A DNA stretch of 64,000 bases from Cololabis saira (GCF_033807715.1 NC_084599.1:8844625-8908624), one strand, 5' to 3'. Counted from the first letter of the stretch, positions 11,661 to 31,075 are shown. Notes: generated by a model not told the origin, from the letters alone. A program made the numbers and translations.

Positions 11661-14600
11661 TGTAATCTGCCAAAATCTCAAGACAGTTTCCATCATGACT
11701 GTTGAAATGGGAGACAGTATTTGAATGGATTGAAAACCAGAGCAGCAGTGAACTCAAGGGGGAATCATCTGTAACCGGCATCCCCCTCTGACGTGGTCCT
11801 GTTTACAGTTCACAACTGGTTCAGTGTCACTTGTTTACACCCATGACGTGAGCAGTTTCTTGTGTCACCAGGTGAAACTGAAGCCCGTCAGCGAGACCTG
11901 CAACAAGACAGGCGTTTGTAAATGTTTTTCAGCTCCGGTTGTCTCACAGTCCCCAGCAGACGTTTATTACACTCGGAGAAGGAGGACGCTTCTGATGTTT
12001 GCTGCTTCCAGAGGTGACAGCTGCTCGCACCATAAAATGGTCAACTTCACTACTATTATATACTATATTCTGATATTTGTATCCACAATTTCACAAACAA
12101 TAGAACCACATTGGCCCCATCTGTTAATTCTGCCAGTTTTTATATCCAAATCTGAACATAAGTCCTAGTTATTCGCACATAAGAATACATTGGAAGTTGC
12201 AGGAGTGTTATTCATTGTGGACACCCCTCCCCATATCCATCCACCACCACCCTTGGTGAAAAAAAGGAAAAAAAAAAAAAGTGAGCGCTGCCCTCCTGTC
12301 ATTCTCAGTAAAACAGCAGACGGGAGCCCCAATCAGACCCCATGCACATGGTAATGTGAGGAATGCGGCCATTTCCTCCTCTGCAGGAAACAAAAGGAGC
12401 TGCTTGAGTGCCTGGCCTGTCCCACCTCACATAACAAGGCTGGTGCTCCCAAATTTCAGTCTGTATTGTGTTAACCCAGTCAGCCCAGGCCGGGCCATTA
12501 ACAGGTTCAAATGACTGGTCTTAAATGTCCCCCCTGATGGCAGGCGTAGTAGAAATTCAGAGGGAAAATATTCAAAACAACACTTGTATAATACCACGAT
12601 GACAAACGTGGGATAAAATGTGCTGTTTTAGACTTTTGTCGAATTTCTCACTTCTTCCCCGGGAGAAAAGCTCCACGGTGACTGCAGATTATTTAGATCG
12701 TACAGGTCCCATTAAAAGGCTTTTTGACCAACTCAAAACCGGTGCTGGTCCTGGTGCTGGTGCTAGAGCCAGTTCCAACCAGTTCCGACCCCGTTCTACA
12801 AAGAAGTATCTTGCTTCTCCACTGGCCCGAGAGCACCGGAAAGCCAGGACCCTCCATCATTCATTAGGCCACCAAAGGGGAAGCAGGAAAAATGAGGTTT
12901 TGGGTTCGGCGCAGCACCAGTTTTCTTGGCACCATGTTGTTACGTTCTTTTACGGTTAAATCAATTTGACATCAATTTGCAATTTGAAAAATAATGCATT
13001 AAAGCCGTTTTTCCCATGGTAAATCTCAGTTTCAGCTTAATTTACATTAAGATTTCAGGAAGTGTTGATTGATCTTACGACTTACTGCTGGCAAAAACCA
13101 AACACGCGTCTCTTGACTTTCGTTCCAGTCATCTCTTGCATCAATTAGGTAATTTAATAATGCTGTTAATATGTGAGACACTACCAAGGAGTAAACTACA
13201 TCACAGAGCTACAGTGGCCTCATACTAACTTCATAAGTCCTGTAGGCTTAAAGGAGCATGAGGCAGGATTGAGGCAGGATTTATGAAAAAAATTCATATA
13301 CACATTTAAGTTTTCTAGTAATAATGTCAGATGAAGCGTTCCAAACCCAAAAGAATGAGCCCTCTAGTGTATCTCTCCGTTGCCTTGAACAGGCTTTGTT
13401 CTGCAAAATGTGCTGCAGTGCTGGGGCCGAGTTTCCCGCACTGTCCTGCAGATGTGGCGTCACATGACGCTGCATGTGCGTTCTCCCCGTTCTCCCGTGC
13501 CGGCTTCACTGTTGGCTGCAGTACCCCCAACGGCCGTTGTGGCGAAGGGTGGTGCTAGAGGGTCTCATTTCTTAAAAGGAGCCTCATGCTCCTTTAAAAC
13601 TGACTGGAAAAAGTTATCCCACTTTAGTATGAGGCCACACATCAGTTTTTAATTTGATAAACAGAATTTTACCATCAGAGCGTCGCTCCGTCCAGAAGAA
13701 AAACAATACACCTAAACAAATGTGCGAGTTTGTAGCTTGATCCAATCTATACCCCAGCATCAACAATCCACCTCATGCCTACAGTAAAAGTACTGAACTC
13801 TAAAATGTTTAAGTAAAACTGTATAATAATATTTTTTCCATAGACCCTTTCCATTCCCTAAAACTTGGTTAAGAAAATATCAACATATAGTTAGGCGCTG
13901 TGACTTTATTTAGAAAGCACAAACCAAGCCAGTCGGGAAAACTGGCTCTGTAGCCATGGAAAAAATAATAAGACAGGTCCCAGCAAGTTTAGCGGTGATT
14001 CACACTGAATGTGCTTTTTTTATTCAACGGGAAACAGAAATTGTGCTGCAAGGCGTTGGTAATTGATTTTCCCATGGACCTTACCCAGTGGCCGTATACA
14101 GTAACCTTGTTCTGGACAGACGTCTCTGGTGTTGCTCCACTCGGCCAGTCTTTATGTCTTTTTACCAAAAGATAATGATACTTACCACTGATGATGTTTT
14201 TATTATTATTATCATTATTCCAAGTGAGATAAGTGTGAAAAGAAGGAAGAGTGAAGACGAAGAGATACCCCTCTGTTATCTGTGTGAGGACATAACAAGG
14301 TTTATCTTAACTTATGCACCTGAAACAGTGACAAACATCCAGCTTTAGCTATTATTTATCTACTTTAACTTGTACATAAGGACAACAACAGTTCATGGCT
14401 CTCTGTTTTCATAGCCCAGATTTTTTCCTGGCTGGGTGCAGAACAGTAACATTTGAGTTGCTATTTGTGGTTCTCTTCATGAGGTATTGAGGCAGAATAA
14501 TGGGTCAAAGCTGATGTAACTTTGAGCTGGGCGCTCCTACGCGGGGAAACACACCACTCCACACCACACAGCTCTGATTCTGTGACAGCAGCGTCAAATT

Positions 14601-16630
14601 CAAGACCGCACATGTATTACCTGATTAGGCTGATGCTAAACATACGTAGCTGTGTCTACCCTCAAAGACCAAAACGTAAACTGAAGGGGGAATGAACCCA
14701 CGTCCACATTTAAACGTCAACTCAAATTGACTTGGAAATCATAATATGGCCTTTACAAAGATGACAAGAGTCCAAGAAAACAGCTAACGGCACATCAAAA
14801 CCCTCTATAAGGAAGTAATTTAGTGACTTTAATGAGGATGTGCAGCTGATAGTAATACATTTATGGGTTTTGTTTATTATTGTCTTTGAGCTTCACTCTG
14901 ACATCAGCTCACAGTTTTCCACATGTTAAGAGTGTTGGGTTAACCTTTTCTGAGCTCTAACTTACAATCCCCATTTCTACGAGTTAATTTGATGCAGTGA
15001 AACAAAAACAAACCCCACAAAGCTCAAATGTGTAATTTGCATTCGTTTGATTAACCAGTCAAAAAAAACACATCACCAAAATCAAAAAAAACTTTGGGAG
15101 AGAGGTAGATATAGAGAGAACATTTCAGAAAAAAACAAATGTACCCCCAGTTTGGAACTTTTCCACTTTTTACAACTTTTCCAGAAATTTGGTTCCCAGT
15201 TTTTCTGAATGCAAACACGGTATAAGAAAGAAACTGAAATGTGTTATGACACAGGGGGAAGTATTATAAACGTATGCTTATCTTGTTCATTCGGATCAAT
15301 TCATAACATGGAAAAACGTGACTGATGCAATCAGTTGTTCAACATTCTTCAGCAACTGTTGGGCATCAACTGCCATGCAAATCAGCGCGTTTGTCTGCGA
15401 GTTTTACGGTTGATCTACCAACTGCAATATGCTATCAAGCAAAGACTTGTTTACACCCCCCCCCACAAAAAAAAATACTCCAGCCTTCACTGAATGATGC
15501 TTTTCATCCACAAAAAAAAAAAAGTCACCACTCGATCCCCCAGCCCAGCCCCCACCACCAGCTGATCCAGGTCTACATCCACATGCATGGGTGTGATTGT
15601 GAATGACCTGCTGGTGCTAGTGGTGGAGGGGAGAACAGCAGATGGCAGGGCTGCCCCCTTCGTGTCTGCTTTTTGGGGAGAACAATGCATCTCTCAGAGC
15701 TCTTATTAAGGGAGGGGATGGGGATTTGGGTCCACGGACAGCTGGCGGGCAGCACGCCTTGCACTCGCCCCTCTCCCACCGTGACTGCACACACAGACAC
15801 ACACTCTACAATTATCTGGCACGGGCCATGGCTTAAATGTTTACCAGGCCCATGCAAACAAAAGGCCGTTCAAGAAAAAAATAATAATTCAGCCATGTCT
15901 CAATTATATGATAGTGCTTTCCATCACAGTGTCTTTGTGCTGGTTATAATGGGATCTTTAACCAAGTTTGTTTATGGTTCCTAGTACGACGCAGCATCCA
16001 CCTTGGAATACGGTACTACATTCATTATCACAAGTAATTAGGAAATATTACTTTATCTGGTAGCAGATTATACTTCCCTGTGATAAAATGATCAGCTGTT
16101 TCATCATTTATCAACCAAAAAATGATGACTTCTCTATTAAAAATAAAAAAACAAAACTTTTGAGAAGAGAACCTGTATTAAACCTTACTGCAAAATTGTT
16201 TTTGAGGTTGAATATCTCTACTTGGAAAGTGAGATGAGCATTTTTCATGGTTTCCTGATATGTCATTGACTAAACATGAAGCACTGGATATAAACAGTAA
16301 ATCATAAATTCATTTGATAAGATCTTGTCACAAAATGACAAACGTAAAGGTTACGAGTCCTCGTGAAGCCTTAGGCCTTTAATATTTGTAAATTTTATTC
16401 TCATGCTAACGTTTACACATTATACCTCCTACATTCTGGACATATTTCAGAGAATACCTTATACCTGCGAGCTTATGTCTAACTACACTTTATGATTTTT
16501 CAGTTTCACAAAAGCATCCCTGTGTTGCAACTATATGAAAAACCATGGACTTAAATATTATCTAACAACAGAAACAGCGGGGACTTAAAATTCCCCCAAA
16601 TCGCACAACAAAAACAACGAGGAGCTCCTT
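11661..16630. other. Intergenic DNA upstream of amotl2
   Basis: No exon chain was recognised. Apart from the foldback element at 13,248-13,597, the stretch shows only low-complexity patches (poly-A runs, a C-run near 15,450). The open frames here are short and lack codon structure typical of the neighbouring genes. Confidence 0.45.
13248..13597. mobile_element. Foldback MITE with TTAAAGGAGCATGAGGC ends
   Basis: The left end TTAAAGGAGCATGAGGC is matched by GCCTCATGCTCCTTTAA at the right end. An outer pair of inverted segments (GTGGCCTCATACTAA near 13,213 and TTAGTATGAGGCCAC near 13,623) lies just outside, so a larger or nested foldback is possible. The interior is more GC-rich than the flanks. 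Confidence 0.7.
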
Positions 16631-16639
16631 TGCATGACA

Positions 16640-16970
16640 CAAGCAGCCAGCTGAGGCGCTGCTGCCGCCGCTGCCCTGGCCCCGCCCCCTGTTCTCCTCA
16701 GCCACGCCCCCTCCTTCTGCGCTGCTGCCACCGCCGCTGTTCTGGCCCCGCCCCCTCCTTCTGCGCTGCTGCCACCGCCGCTGTTCTGGCCCCGCCCCCT
16801 TTCCTCCTCAGCCCCGCCCCCTTATCATCCCCCTCATTCTGCGCTGCTGCCACCGCTGCCCTGGCCCCGCCCCTTCTCCCCTAAGCCCCTCCCCCTCTGC
16901 CCCCCCTGCGCTGCTGCTTTTGATCCTCACGACCCGCAGCTCCTGCATTCCTCTCATTCCTGCAGAACAA
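16640..16970 (+). promoter_or_regulatory. amotl2: amotl2 proximal promoter: GC-box minisatellite plus double TEAD-type motif
   Basis: Between 16,640 and 16,915 a unit of roughly 44 bp containing CTGCTGCCACCGCCGCTG and GGCCCCGCCCC is repeated. It gives five GCCCCGCCCC boxes and one CACGCCCC box, which resemble SP/KLF sites. Just downstream, CATTCC occurs twice (16,946-16,951 and 16,955-16,960) as a direct repeat with a 3-bp spacer. This is the known arrangement for paired TEAD binding, and AMOTL2 is an established YAP/TEAD target in vertebrates. The transcription start probably lies around 16,975-17,010; this is inferred from position only. Confidence 0.6.
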
Positions 16971-16984
16971 TCGGCCTCAGTTAT

Positions 16985-17131
16985 TTAGCGCGTCTCTGCT
17001 CCGCTGCGCTCAGTCCGCTGCCGGCGCGCACACATGTCCCGCGGAGGAAACGACCTTTTGGAAAAACTTATACTTAATCCTGTTTTTAGAATGAGCGGAG
17101 ATCGTTTCAGCGGGATCGACCTTCGCATGTG
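16985..17131 (+). other. amotl2: amotl2 probable non-coding exon 1 (5' UTR)
   Basis: The exon is CpG-rich and ends at a strong donor (ATGTG|GTAAGT) at 17,131/17,132. The start coordinate is approximate. The matching acceptor is CTGTTCAG at 17,769, giving exon 2 from 17,770. The exon carries an upstream ATG at 17,034 whose frame stays open to the splice site. The two bases left over (TG) join the A that begins exon 2, so the splice itself creates a TGA stop. Confidence 0.55.
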
Positions 17132-17784
17132 GTAAGTTTTTAAGGTTTTATCTGAAGAAGTCCCGAGCAATAGTTTCGGTCCGGCTGGTGCGCGCATTAC
17201 ATGCCATATGGCCACGGACGTGCCCACGGCTTCCTGAATGGCGCAGTGTTATTCATGTGGGAGTTATTGATTTATGACTAAAGGTAAACGCTGGTGGATC
17301 AAACGCACCCTTGTGTAATTAGTTTTTGTAGAAAATACTTTTAAAGGGCTGGTTCCTGATGTCCACAGAGAAATTAGTTAATCACCAGTTGGATTACATA
17401 ATACTAATATCAACCCTTTCTTTAAGATAATGATTTTATCTCCATGTATTTGGTATAATATCCATCATTATTTCATGTTAAATATGTAAAATCCCTGTTT
17501 GTTTTTGGCGTGTCTGTGTGGTGGGGGGGTGGGGGGGACTACATATTTCTGACTGGAGAAAGTGATGCATTGTTGCATGGCCCATAAAACTGGAGCTGTG
17601 TTTATATCAGTTTCCTGGGTGTTTCCAGCAGCAACTACACAAATATTATTCCTCCCATCATAGTAAGCTGATGAACTTTAATAGTGTCAGATGTTGTTGG
17701 AAGCTGAGGATATTATCAAATTACATCTAATACAAACCAAACTGATTGTGATTCTTGTTCTCTGTTCAGATCTGTCATTTGTGA

Positions 17785-23926
<6,142 letters not shown>

Positions 23927-25600
23927 TGGAGCGGTGCTCACACGCTCCAGTGATGGAGCGGCGACAGCCAGCCCCGGCAGAAATGTCTGCCTGAGGCGCT
24001 AGGAGCTCGTTCCACGTCTGGTTTAAAACAGCCGGCAGACTCCTAGAATGTGGCACCGTTTTGCTGAGGAGAGCTGAGCTTTCCTCGTGCACCAGTGAAC
24101 ATTGGGAAGTCTTCATGGTACCTGGACGGTGACGGGACAGGCCTGCTGAGTGCATGCTGGGTGGGATTAGTTATGAATTGTATTTATATACATAAATGCT
24201 GCTCATATTGTGATGACTTTTCTGTTTGAATGATGACTCGCGTTTGAAGTGATATATAAATAATCACTTTAATTGGTATGTTTTTATTGGTTGTATGTGG
24301 AACTGTAGCATCCCTGTTACCATATCCTCTTGAACTATTGGGAATATTTATAAGTATACTCAGAATAAGCATGCTCTGTTTTAAAGGAATCTTTGAGGAA
24401 TGAAACCCGGCTTAATTTAAATTAACAGATGCTCCTCTAAAATACATTTGGGTGTCCGACTCCCAGCTTAGCGGAAGGATCCGTAAACTTCCTCATGAAT
24501 GCATAGCTTGCAGAACATCTGCGTGTTTCACGCTTAAAAAAAGCCCCGCGAGGAGTGACAACATTTCACCGGGGTCCAATTTTCCAAATCCCGATTTAAT
24601 GTTTGGGGCCCCGGATGGCTGCTGCCTAACGTCGCTCCTCTCTGACACACTAAAGCGAATCTTCTCACATTCCTCGCCGAGGGAATGCTCCAGTAAAAGA
24701 AAAAGGCTATCTAAAGTCTGACCCCTCGGCCTTGTTAAAATGGCAAGCATTCTCCACGTGACTCCTTTTTCCGGGACTGGTTATTTCTCCCGAGCTCCAT
24801 GGTAGCTGGTTTTACCATAAGCATAAAAAGGCTCCACTATAATTGGCCTGCATTTGCTACACTCTTTGTCATCTCCATCTCTGAGTTATATTCAGCCGTA
24901 TGCTGCGACCATATGCTTAACGTGGAATTTCTCTATTTATTTTTCTTCCCTTATTGTAGGATTACTGAACACTGCTGAATGTAGACTACTGTTTTCAAGG
25001 AATGTGCTTGGTGTTTGACTGGAATGTGCCTCGATTTGTTTTTTCTCTGCTCTTGAGGGGTAAAGATTGCTGAAATTCAACATCGGTGGGCTTCAGGTGG
25101 AGCTCACGTGCTACCATCCAGTTGAATACTGATACTAGTTTTGTGTGGACAGTGCCTCTCAATAGTAGTGCTTTGTAAAGTGCATAAATGGCTTGTAAAA
25201 TCTAACATTTAATCTCTTCTCCCTTTAAACGTCATCGTATTTCTCATCACAGTGCATTTGCTGGTCAATGCCGTGTTTTAGTTTTAAGTTACTGTCAATT
25301 ACTTTTGTGTGGAATGTTGTTTACACAAATGGCTATTTGAAGCAAGATAAGTTAATATATTTTTGTTTGTTTTTCATTTATATATCTGTTATTGTGTTGT
25401 GTCCCGGTGCCAAAGATGTACTCTATGTTTAAGTTATAAGTTATGACGAATACAAAAGGCTCCGCTAAGGGGCCTTGCTTTAGTGGGTTGACCCAATGTG
25501 ATGTTGCTGTGAACTTTTGTAAAGGAAGCATTTGTATGTATGCCTTAACATTTCACAATAATAGATTAAAAATCTTAATATATGTCTGATAAAAGGCTTT
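23927..25600 (+). other. amotl2: amotl2 3' UTR
   Basis: The sequence after the stop at 23,926 is unique, AT-rich and lacks a recognisable mobile element, unlike the DNA further on. A likely poly(A) signal ATTAAA lies at 25,565-25,570. This would give a UTR of about 1.65 kb, which is plausible for this gene. The exact end is inferred. Confidence 0.6.
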
Positions 25601-26129
25601 CTCTTTTTTCTGAAGTCATATGGGGGTGTGTGTTTAGTTTACTAAAACGACATCCTCAGACCTTTGACAGGCATCAGCGTTGAGCGTCCACCCAAACCCC
25701 CCGCTCACATATTTGTTCAACTTTGAAGAAGTTGTCCATCGTGCCAAATTGTGATGTGACTAAACTTTCACAGCAGGGTGTAAAATTAAAAAAAAAAAAA
25801 CACCAGAAGACTTTCAAGCTTAACCAAAGGTCAAGCTAAGGCGCAGTTGCAGCATCTGTTTCCTTTTTGATCACACCTCCACGTCAGAAGTAAAAAGAAG
25901 AAAAAAAGACTGGAATTCAATAGAATATATGTTCACTAGTCACAAAGTTATGACAAAACTAGAGCTTTTTCACAAGAGATATCAGCTCTTTGCCTGAAAA
26001 ATTAAGTTTTCAAAGACAAAAACATAGTTACGGTATAACAAAGAGGGCTATTGGTTATGTTCAGGGGTTGATTTGGTGTGAGGGGCCATGAATTTGTCCA
26101 GGAAACAATGAAGTCTCAAGACAATCAGG

Positions 26130-26420
26130 TTCCAAATATACTGGGCCCAGCTTTATTTACAGGTTATGGGGTTTCCAACAGGATAAACACCCCAAACTCA
26201 CTGCTTAAAACATCTAAAAAAGACATTGAAGACTTTGGACAGTTCTTAAATGCCCCACTATTTAATATGTGGAGAATGCACCCTTCAAACCTGAGAGGGA
26301 CAGAGCCATTTGCTCAGGAAGAGTGCGCTGAAACATCTGTTTGCAGATGCTGAACTACCACAGAGAGCTTCAAAGATTGCTTGTTGGTAGTGATTGTTGC
26401 TAATGGCTGTGCAACAAAAT
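26130..26420 (+). pseudogene. Degenerate Tc1-like transposase fragment
   Basis: Reading TTTCCAACAGGATAAACACC as codons gives FQQDKH followed by PKLTA. It resembles the QQDNDPKHTA block that carries the second catalytic aspartate in Tc1 transposases. Downstream sequence has stops in every frame. The assignment rests on this one motif. Confidence 0.45.
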
Positions 26421-26436
26421 ATTACATACATGCACA

Positions 26437-27085
26437 AAGTTTTAGGGACCCTTCCGTGAAAGAAAGAGAAACCCACAACGGTCACTGAAATAACTTGAAA
26501 GTGACAAACGTGATAGCAAATAATTTAATGAAAATCAGACATTTCTTTGGTTCATTGGATCATGTAAAAAAAAAAAAAAAACTGGCTGGACAAATGAGTT
26601 GATACCCTGAGCTTAATATTTCATTGCTCATCTTTTGAACCTATCCTTGCAATTAAGTGATTTCTATAACTTTCAAAGTGATTTCTACACATGTAAGTAA
26701 TTTGTCCCTCTCCTTATGAATAAGCAGCTCCAGCTGTCTCGGGGTTTGAAGGGTCCCTTGTCCACAGAAGATCATTAGATCATCAGAGCCAGAGCTGTGT
26801 GTTTTTTGGTCATTATCCTGTCGGGGGACCCATGACCTGCAACTGAGAAGACTGCTTCAATGGTGTTGAGATCTCATTGTACCCTGCGGAGGTTGAAGAC
26901 ACCCTGTGCCAAACACAGCAGAAAGCCCCAGAACATAACTGAGCCTCCTCCGTGTTTCACAGCAGCAACACTGTTCCGGTCTTTGACGGCTTCATTATGG
27001 CTTCTGTGAACATAGAGCTGATGTAACTGGCGAAAAAGTTCCAGATTTGTCTCATCTGTCCGAGAAGCTTTGTCAAACATGCATT
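26437..27085 (-). pseudogene. Tc1-like transposase remnant, minus strand
   Basis: The minus-strand frame at 26,874-27,080 reads TDETNLELFRQ, a spacer, then VAAVKHGGGSVMFWGF. The KHGGGSVMxWG block is a hallmark of Tc1 transposases. Upstream and downstream frames are broken, so the copy is dead. The AT-rich DNA at 26,437-26,580 looks like its terminal region. Confidence 0.75.
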
Positions 27086-27279
27086 TTCACAAATTCCAGT
27101 CTCGCTTTTCATATAATTTGATTTCAACAGTGGAGTCCTCCTTGGTCATTGACTTTGGCTCAAGCAGTGATGGGTGGTGTGAACTGACATTGATGTTCTT
27201 TGACCGTGGAGTTTGTATCATCCTTGGAAGTTGTTCTGGGCTCCATAGTTATCATTCATATTATTTGTCTATTCAATTT

Positions 27280-27973
27280 GTCATCAATTTTCATCATTTA
27301 GCCACATCCAGGAAGGTTGGTTATGGTCTCGTGGACCATTCACATCCCCCCAGTCACTCACGGTGTCCCCCAAGGCTCAGTGCTCAGCCCCCTCATCTTC
27401 ATCCTCTACACGGTACCCTTCAGACACTTCATACGCCACCACGAACTTCACTTCCACTGATACATCTCGAGCAAAACCATCACCCCAGTCATTCTCTCCA
27501 CCATCACAAACTGACTGACATCAAAACCTGGATGGATAACAGTTTCTTGAAACTCAACAGCAACAAAAAAACGAAAGTATCGTTATTGGACCCAAAGCTT
27601 TCCATCGTCTGCCAGGAAAGTCTCTCTCCTCATCAGTGGTCATGATGTCACTCCCTCACCCTCAGGGTGCAACGTTGGGATCCTAATGGACTTCACCATC
27701 TCCTTCAAATCCCACATCAGCAATATCACCAGGACATCATTCTTCCACCTGCAGAACGTTGATCGTCTTCGTACCTCCCTCTCTCTCTCCACTGCAGAAA
27801 TACTCATTCATGCCTTCATAACCTCCAGACTCATAACCATCAAGGGATTATTTACTGACTTCCAACAACATCAACAAACAAACACTGCAAAACACACAGA
27901 ATTCAGCCGCACTGGCCCCAGGGACCACACCCTCCTGTACTTTACCATGTCCACTGGCTCCCTGCCCAATACT
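27280..27973 (+). pseudogene. L2-like LINE reverse-transcriptase fragment (5' piece)
   Basis: Translation from about 27,349 gives HGVPQGSVLSPLIFILYT, the reverse-transcriptase motif preceding the catalytic YxDD region of L2/CR1-type LINEs. Further on come LTDIKTWMDNSFLKLNSN and KSHISNITRTSFFHLQNV, also typical of the L2 C-terminal part. Frames shift several times and no full ORF remains. The LINE resumes at 29,283 after a hAT insertion. Confidence 0.8.
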
Positions 27974-29282
27974 CAGTACTCGAGTTGTAAAAAAAAAAAT
28001 CAGGGGGGATGGTGGATTTTATCATATGTGGACAGATCATTTGTGCTGATTACAAATAATATAATATATTACAAATAATAGCAGTGACCAAAACAGCTGC
28101 AGAAATACTGCAGGAATGACATAGCAGCAGTTAAATGCAGCCTTCTGTAAGCTTTAAATATCCACTGGACTTACATCAAATACATCAAAACACAACAATA
28201 AAAAACACTTTTCTGAACTTATCAATATGACTCTGTCCTTCACAGGATAAGTAAAAGGGATCACTGCAAAAACTCAAAATCTTAACAAGAATATTTGTCT
28301 TATTTCTAGTTAAAATGTCTCATTTTAGTAAAAGAATCTCATTACACTTAAAACAAGACTCAAAAAACAACAATGTTTCATCCCTGTTTCAAGTAGATTT
28401 TTACTTTAAATAAGTAGAAAAATCTGCCAGTGGAACAAGATTTTTTTGCTTGTAATAAGAAGATAAATCTTGTCCCACTGGCAGATTTTTCTACTTATTT
28501 CAAGTGAAAATTTACTTGAAACTGGAGAAAATTGTCAAATAAGTTATTTTTTTTTTTGTGTTATTTTTCTGGTGATGATTCTAAATGTTGAAATAGCAGT
28601 AAAACCACATTTATTGATGAAATGACAGATTCACACACACGCACGCTGCCCGCGCGTCGTGTGCCACTGATGGGGGTCAGTGCGGGGTCATGTCATGGCA
28701 GACACTAAACATATCTCTCAGGAACAATCTTAAATGCAGATACACCTATTTTAGATGCAGATACAACCATTGGAGCAGTCTAGCACAAACTTTGAGTGTA
28801 AATTTTGTAAAAAAAAATTAGATGTTGGGCTAGTAATACCCAAAAGGGTATATGACATTAGAACAGGGTATGAAAATTATTATATTGGTATTAGTATTAT
28901 TGGAGAGATAGACCCCAAAAACTTAGTAAAATACACTACACATGTCAAATAGGTGTACAAAGACCCTTCTATATTAACAGAATTTTACCCAGACCAGGTC
29001 ACTTTAACATGTTGAAATGTTGCTTTTGACATTGAAAAAAAAGTATGTTCCACTAAATCTGTGAAGGTATACTTTTAATATATGATGCAGGAGGGTATTT
29101 GGACCAATAAAAACTATGAAACATTACTATTGCAATTTCTCCTGGGTTGGGCCCTTTTTTGAGTTAGATTGACTGGACTAATAAGGGATGGAAAGGGGGG
29201 GTGGCAGTTTTACAGGGGGGATGATTTTTATTTCAACGTGGGGGATGCCATCCCCCTTCATCCCCCCTCAACTCCAGTACTG
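27974..29282. mobile_element. hAT-type element (CAGTACT family, copy 2, longer form) inserted in the LINE
   Basis: It is in the opposite orientation to the copy at 4,273-5,057 and shares its ends (CAGTACTCGAGTTG; CAACTCCAGTACTG) and internal hairpin. It has about 520 extra bases (roughly 28,620-29,200), so the 785-bp copy is probably an internal-deletion derivative. Flanks CCAATACT and CCAAAGCT agree at 6 of 8 positions. The LINE sequence continues on both sides. Confidence 0.85.
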
Positions 29283-29510
29283 CCAAAGCTACATCCAGTT
29301 CAAACTCCTCCTCATCACCTAAAGGCCTAAATAACTTGGCTCCCTCCTTTTTCGCCGACTTTCTGCACCGCCATTACCACCCGATGTGTCCGATCTGCTG
29401 ATTCCAACCTCCTGACACCTCTCATCATGACCGAGATGACCTCAGAGCCTTTACCTTTACATGCTTGACTACTTTTATTTTTCCCGATGTCCTTAGACAG
29501 CTCTGTCCTT
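29283..29510 (+). pseudogene. L2-like LINE fragment (3' piece)
   Basis: Directly after the hAT element the sequence reads YIQFKLLLIT and, in a shifted frame, LNNLAPSFFADFLH. These correspond to the RIQFKxLLLTYKALNNLAP region near the C-terminus of L2-type ORF2. This completes the LINE begun at 27,280. Confidence 0.75.
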
Positions 29511-31075
29511 TGTGTTCTCTGCTCCATGATCAGTGTGGTCAACACCATCATATCAAACAACACACTGACCACTTTTCAAGAGATCAGATTTGATTGCAAG
29601 GTTAAAAACACCTGTGATGCAATTTACAGTAACTTTTGTTTAGATTTTTCATCAGTAAAATTCCATTTTCAAATAATTTCAGTGACTGATGAGGTGATGA
29701 GCTGGAAACTTGAGTTGCTTAGCTCAGCTTCACCTCAAGCCAAAGGCTGCGAGCCACGAGCTCTGGCTATCACCCTGGATTCCTCCAGGCGTACTCCAAA
29801 CCAGATGTTTCAGTCTAATAGTGCAATCAATGACAAGTTATATTAGAAATAATTAACAAGGATGATCTCTTTGCTTTTAATTCACAACTAAGAAGTCATT
29901 TAAGTGACCACTGCTGGCTTTTATTTCTTTAACCGAAGGCTGTCACATTGAGTGCCTTGTTCATTTGTTCCATGTAAAATAATCTGAGTCACAAGCAATT
30001 GGAGATTTTTGTCAAAAATAATAATGGATTCACTTATGTCAGTTGCAAGTTATTTCAGAGAAATGTGTGGGTTTGCACGTTTTTTTTCTTCTTTCCAACA
30101 AAAGTATCCATGTCTGTAAGTACCATTACTCAGTCAGCTGGCGTTTGCTGATGTTACCAGACTGAGCACATGATTTATTCTGATATGATGATGCCAAATT
30201 TAGCAATGCAAGGTTCATTCAACAGGAGAGAGTTTGTTTATATTCCATGTTTCAAAAGTTGATCTTTATTCAGTCTTATAGTCTCAACCAGAGATTATTT
30301 GAGAGAAGAAGAGGAATTCATATTTCCATCAAATACTGAGAAAGGATGGTGGAGCCGGCTTGAATCCAGGATGGACATGATAAATGAAAGCAGATGTCTA
30401 CATTTCTATACTGGAAAACTTACCATGTGCAGATGTACCCCCAAAAACCACTCTGGCAGCCAGAAATTCCTCCACAGGTTTATACTTGCATGAAAGCTCC
30501 AATGTGCTGCTGCGTATCTACCGTTTTCCTGAAATAGTCAGCTAATGTTAAATGTTAGACTATAACTGTAACTATAACAACGTAGATAGGGGACTCCGTG
30601 GGGGACTGGTAACCTGTCTGGAACAGGGCTGAAGTGTAGATGATGGATGGATGGAAGGAAGTCAAGATCATTGCCTGTCAACTGAAACGTTTCAAAATCA
30701 TACCTGTCAGTTTTATGAGTCTTGTATTAGATTTGTCTCAGCCAGGCCAACACAAAAACGGGTCCATATGCACTGTGGGATTCCAGCATAGTTCTTTTAT
30801 GACATAGTTTTAAAATGTTCAAAGCTACTCTTAAATGTTATATAACCCTCAAATGCATCTGTTTAAAAAAAATAAAAATAAATGAAGGGTGACAGAGTTT
30901 CTAATGACTTGCTTTCATATAAAACACATCAGTTTTACAAAACGTCTTTAGAGACATTATGGTGTGAAATATAGCTTGTCTCTGCACCGCACGTATTTGC
31001 TGTTCATTCATCCTTCGACTCCAGTCAGGTTTTTCATTATTTTTGTGTGTGAATGTCCCAGAAAAAAGAAAAGCC

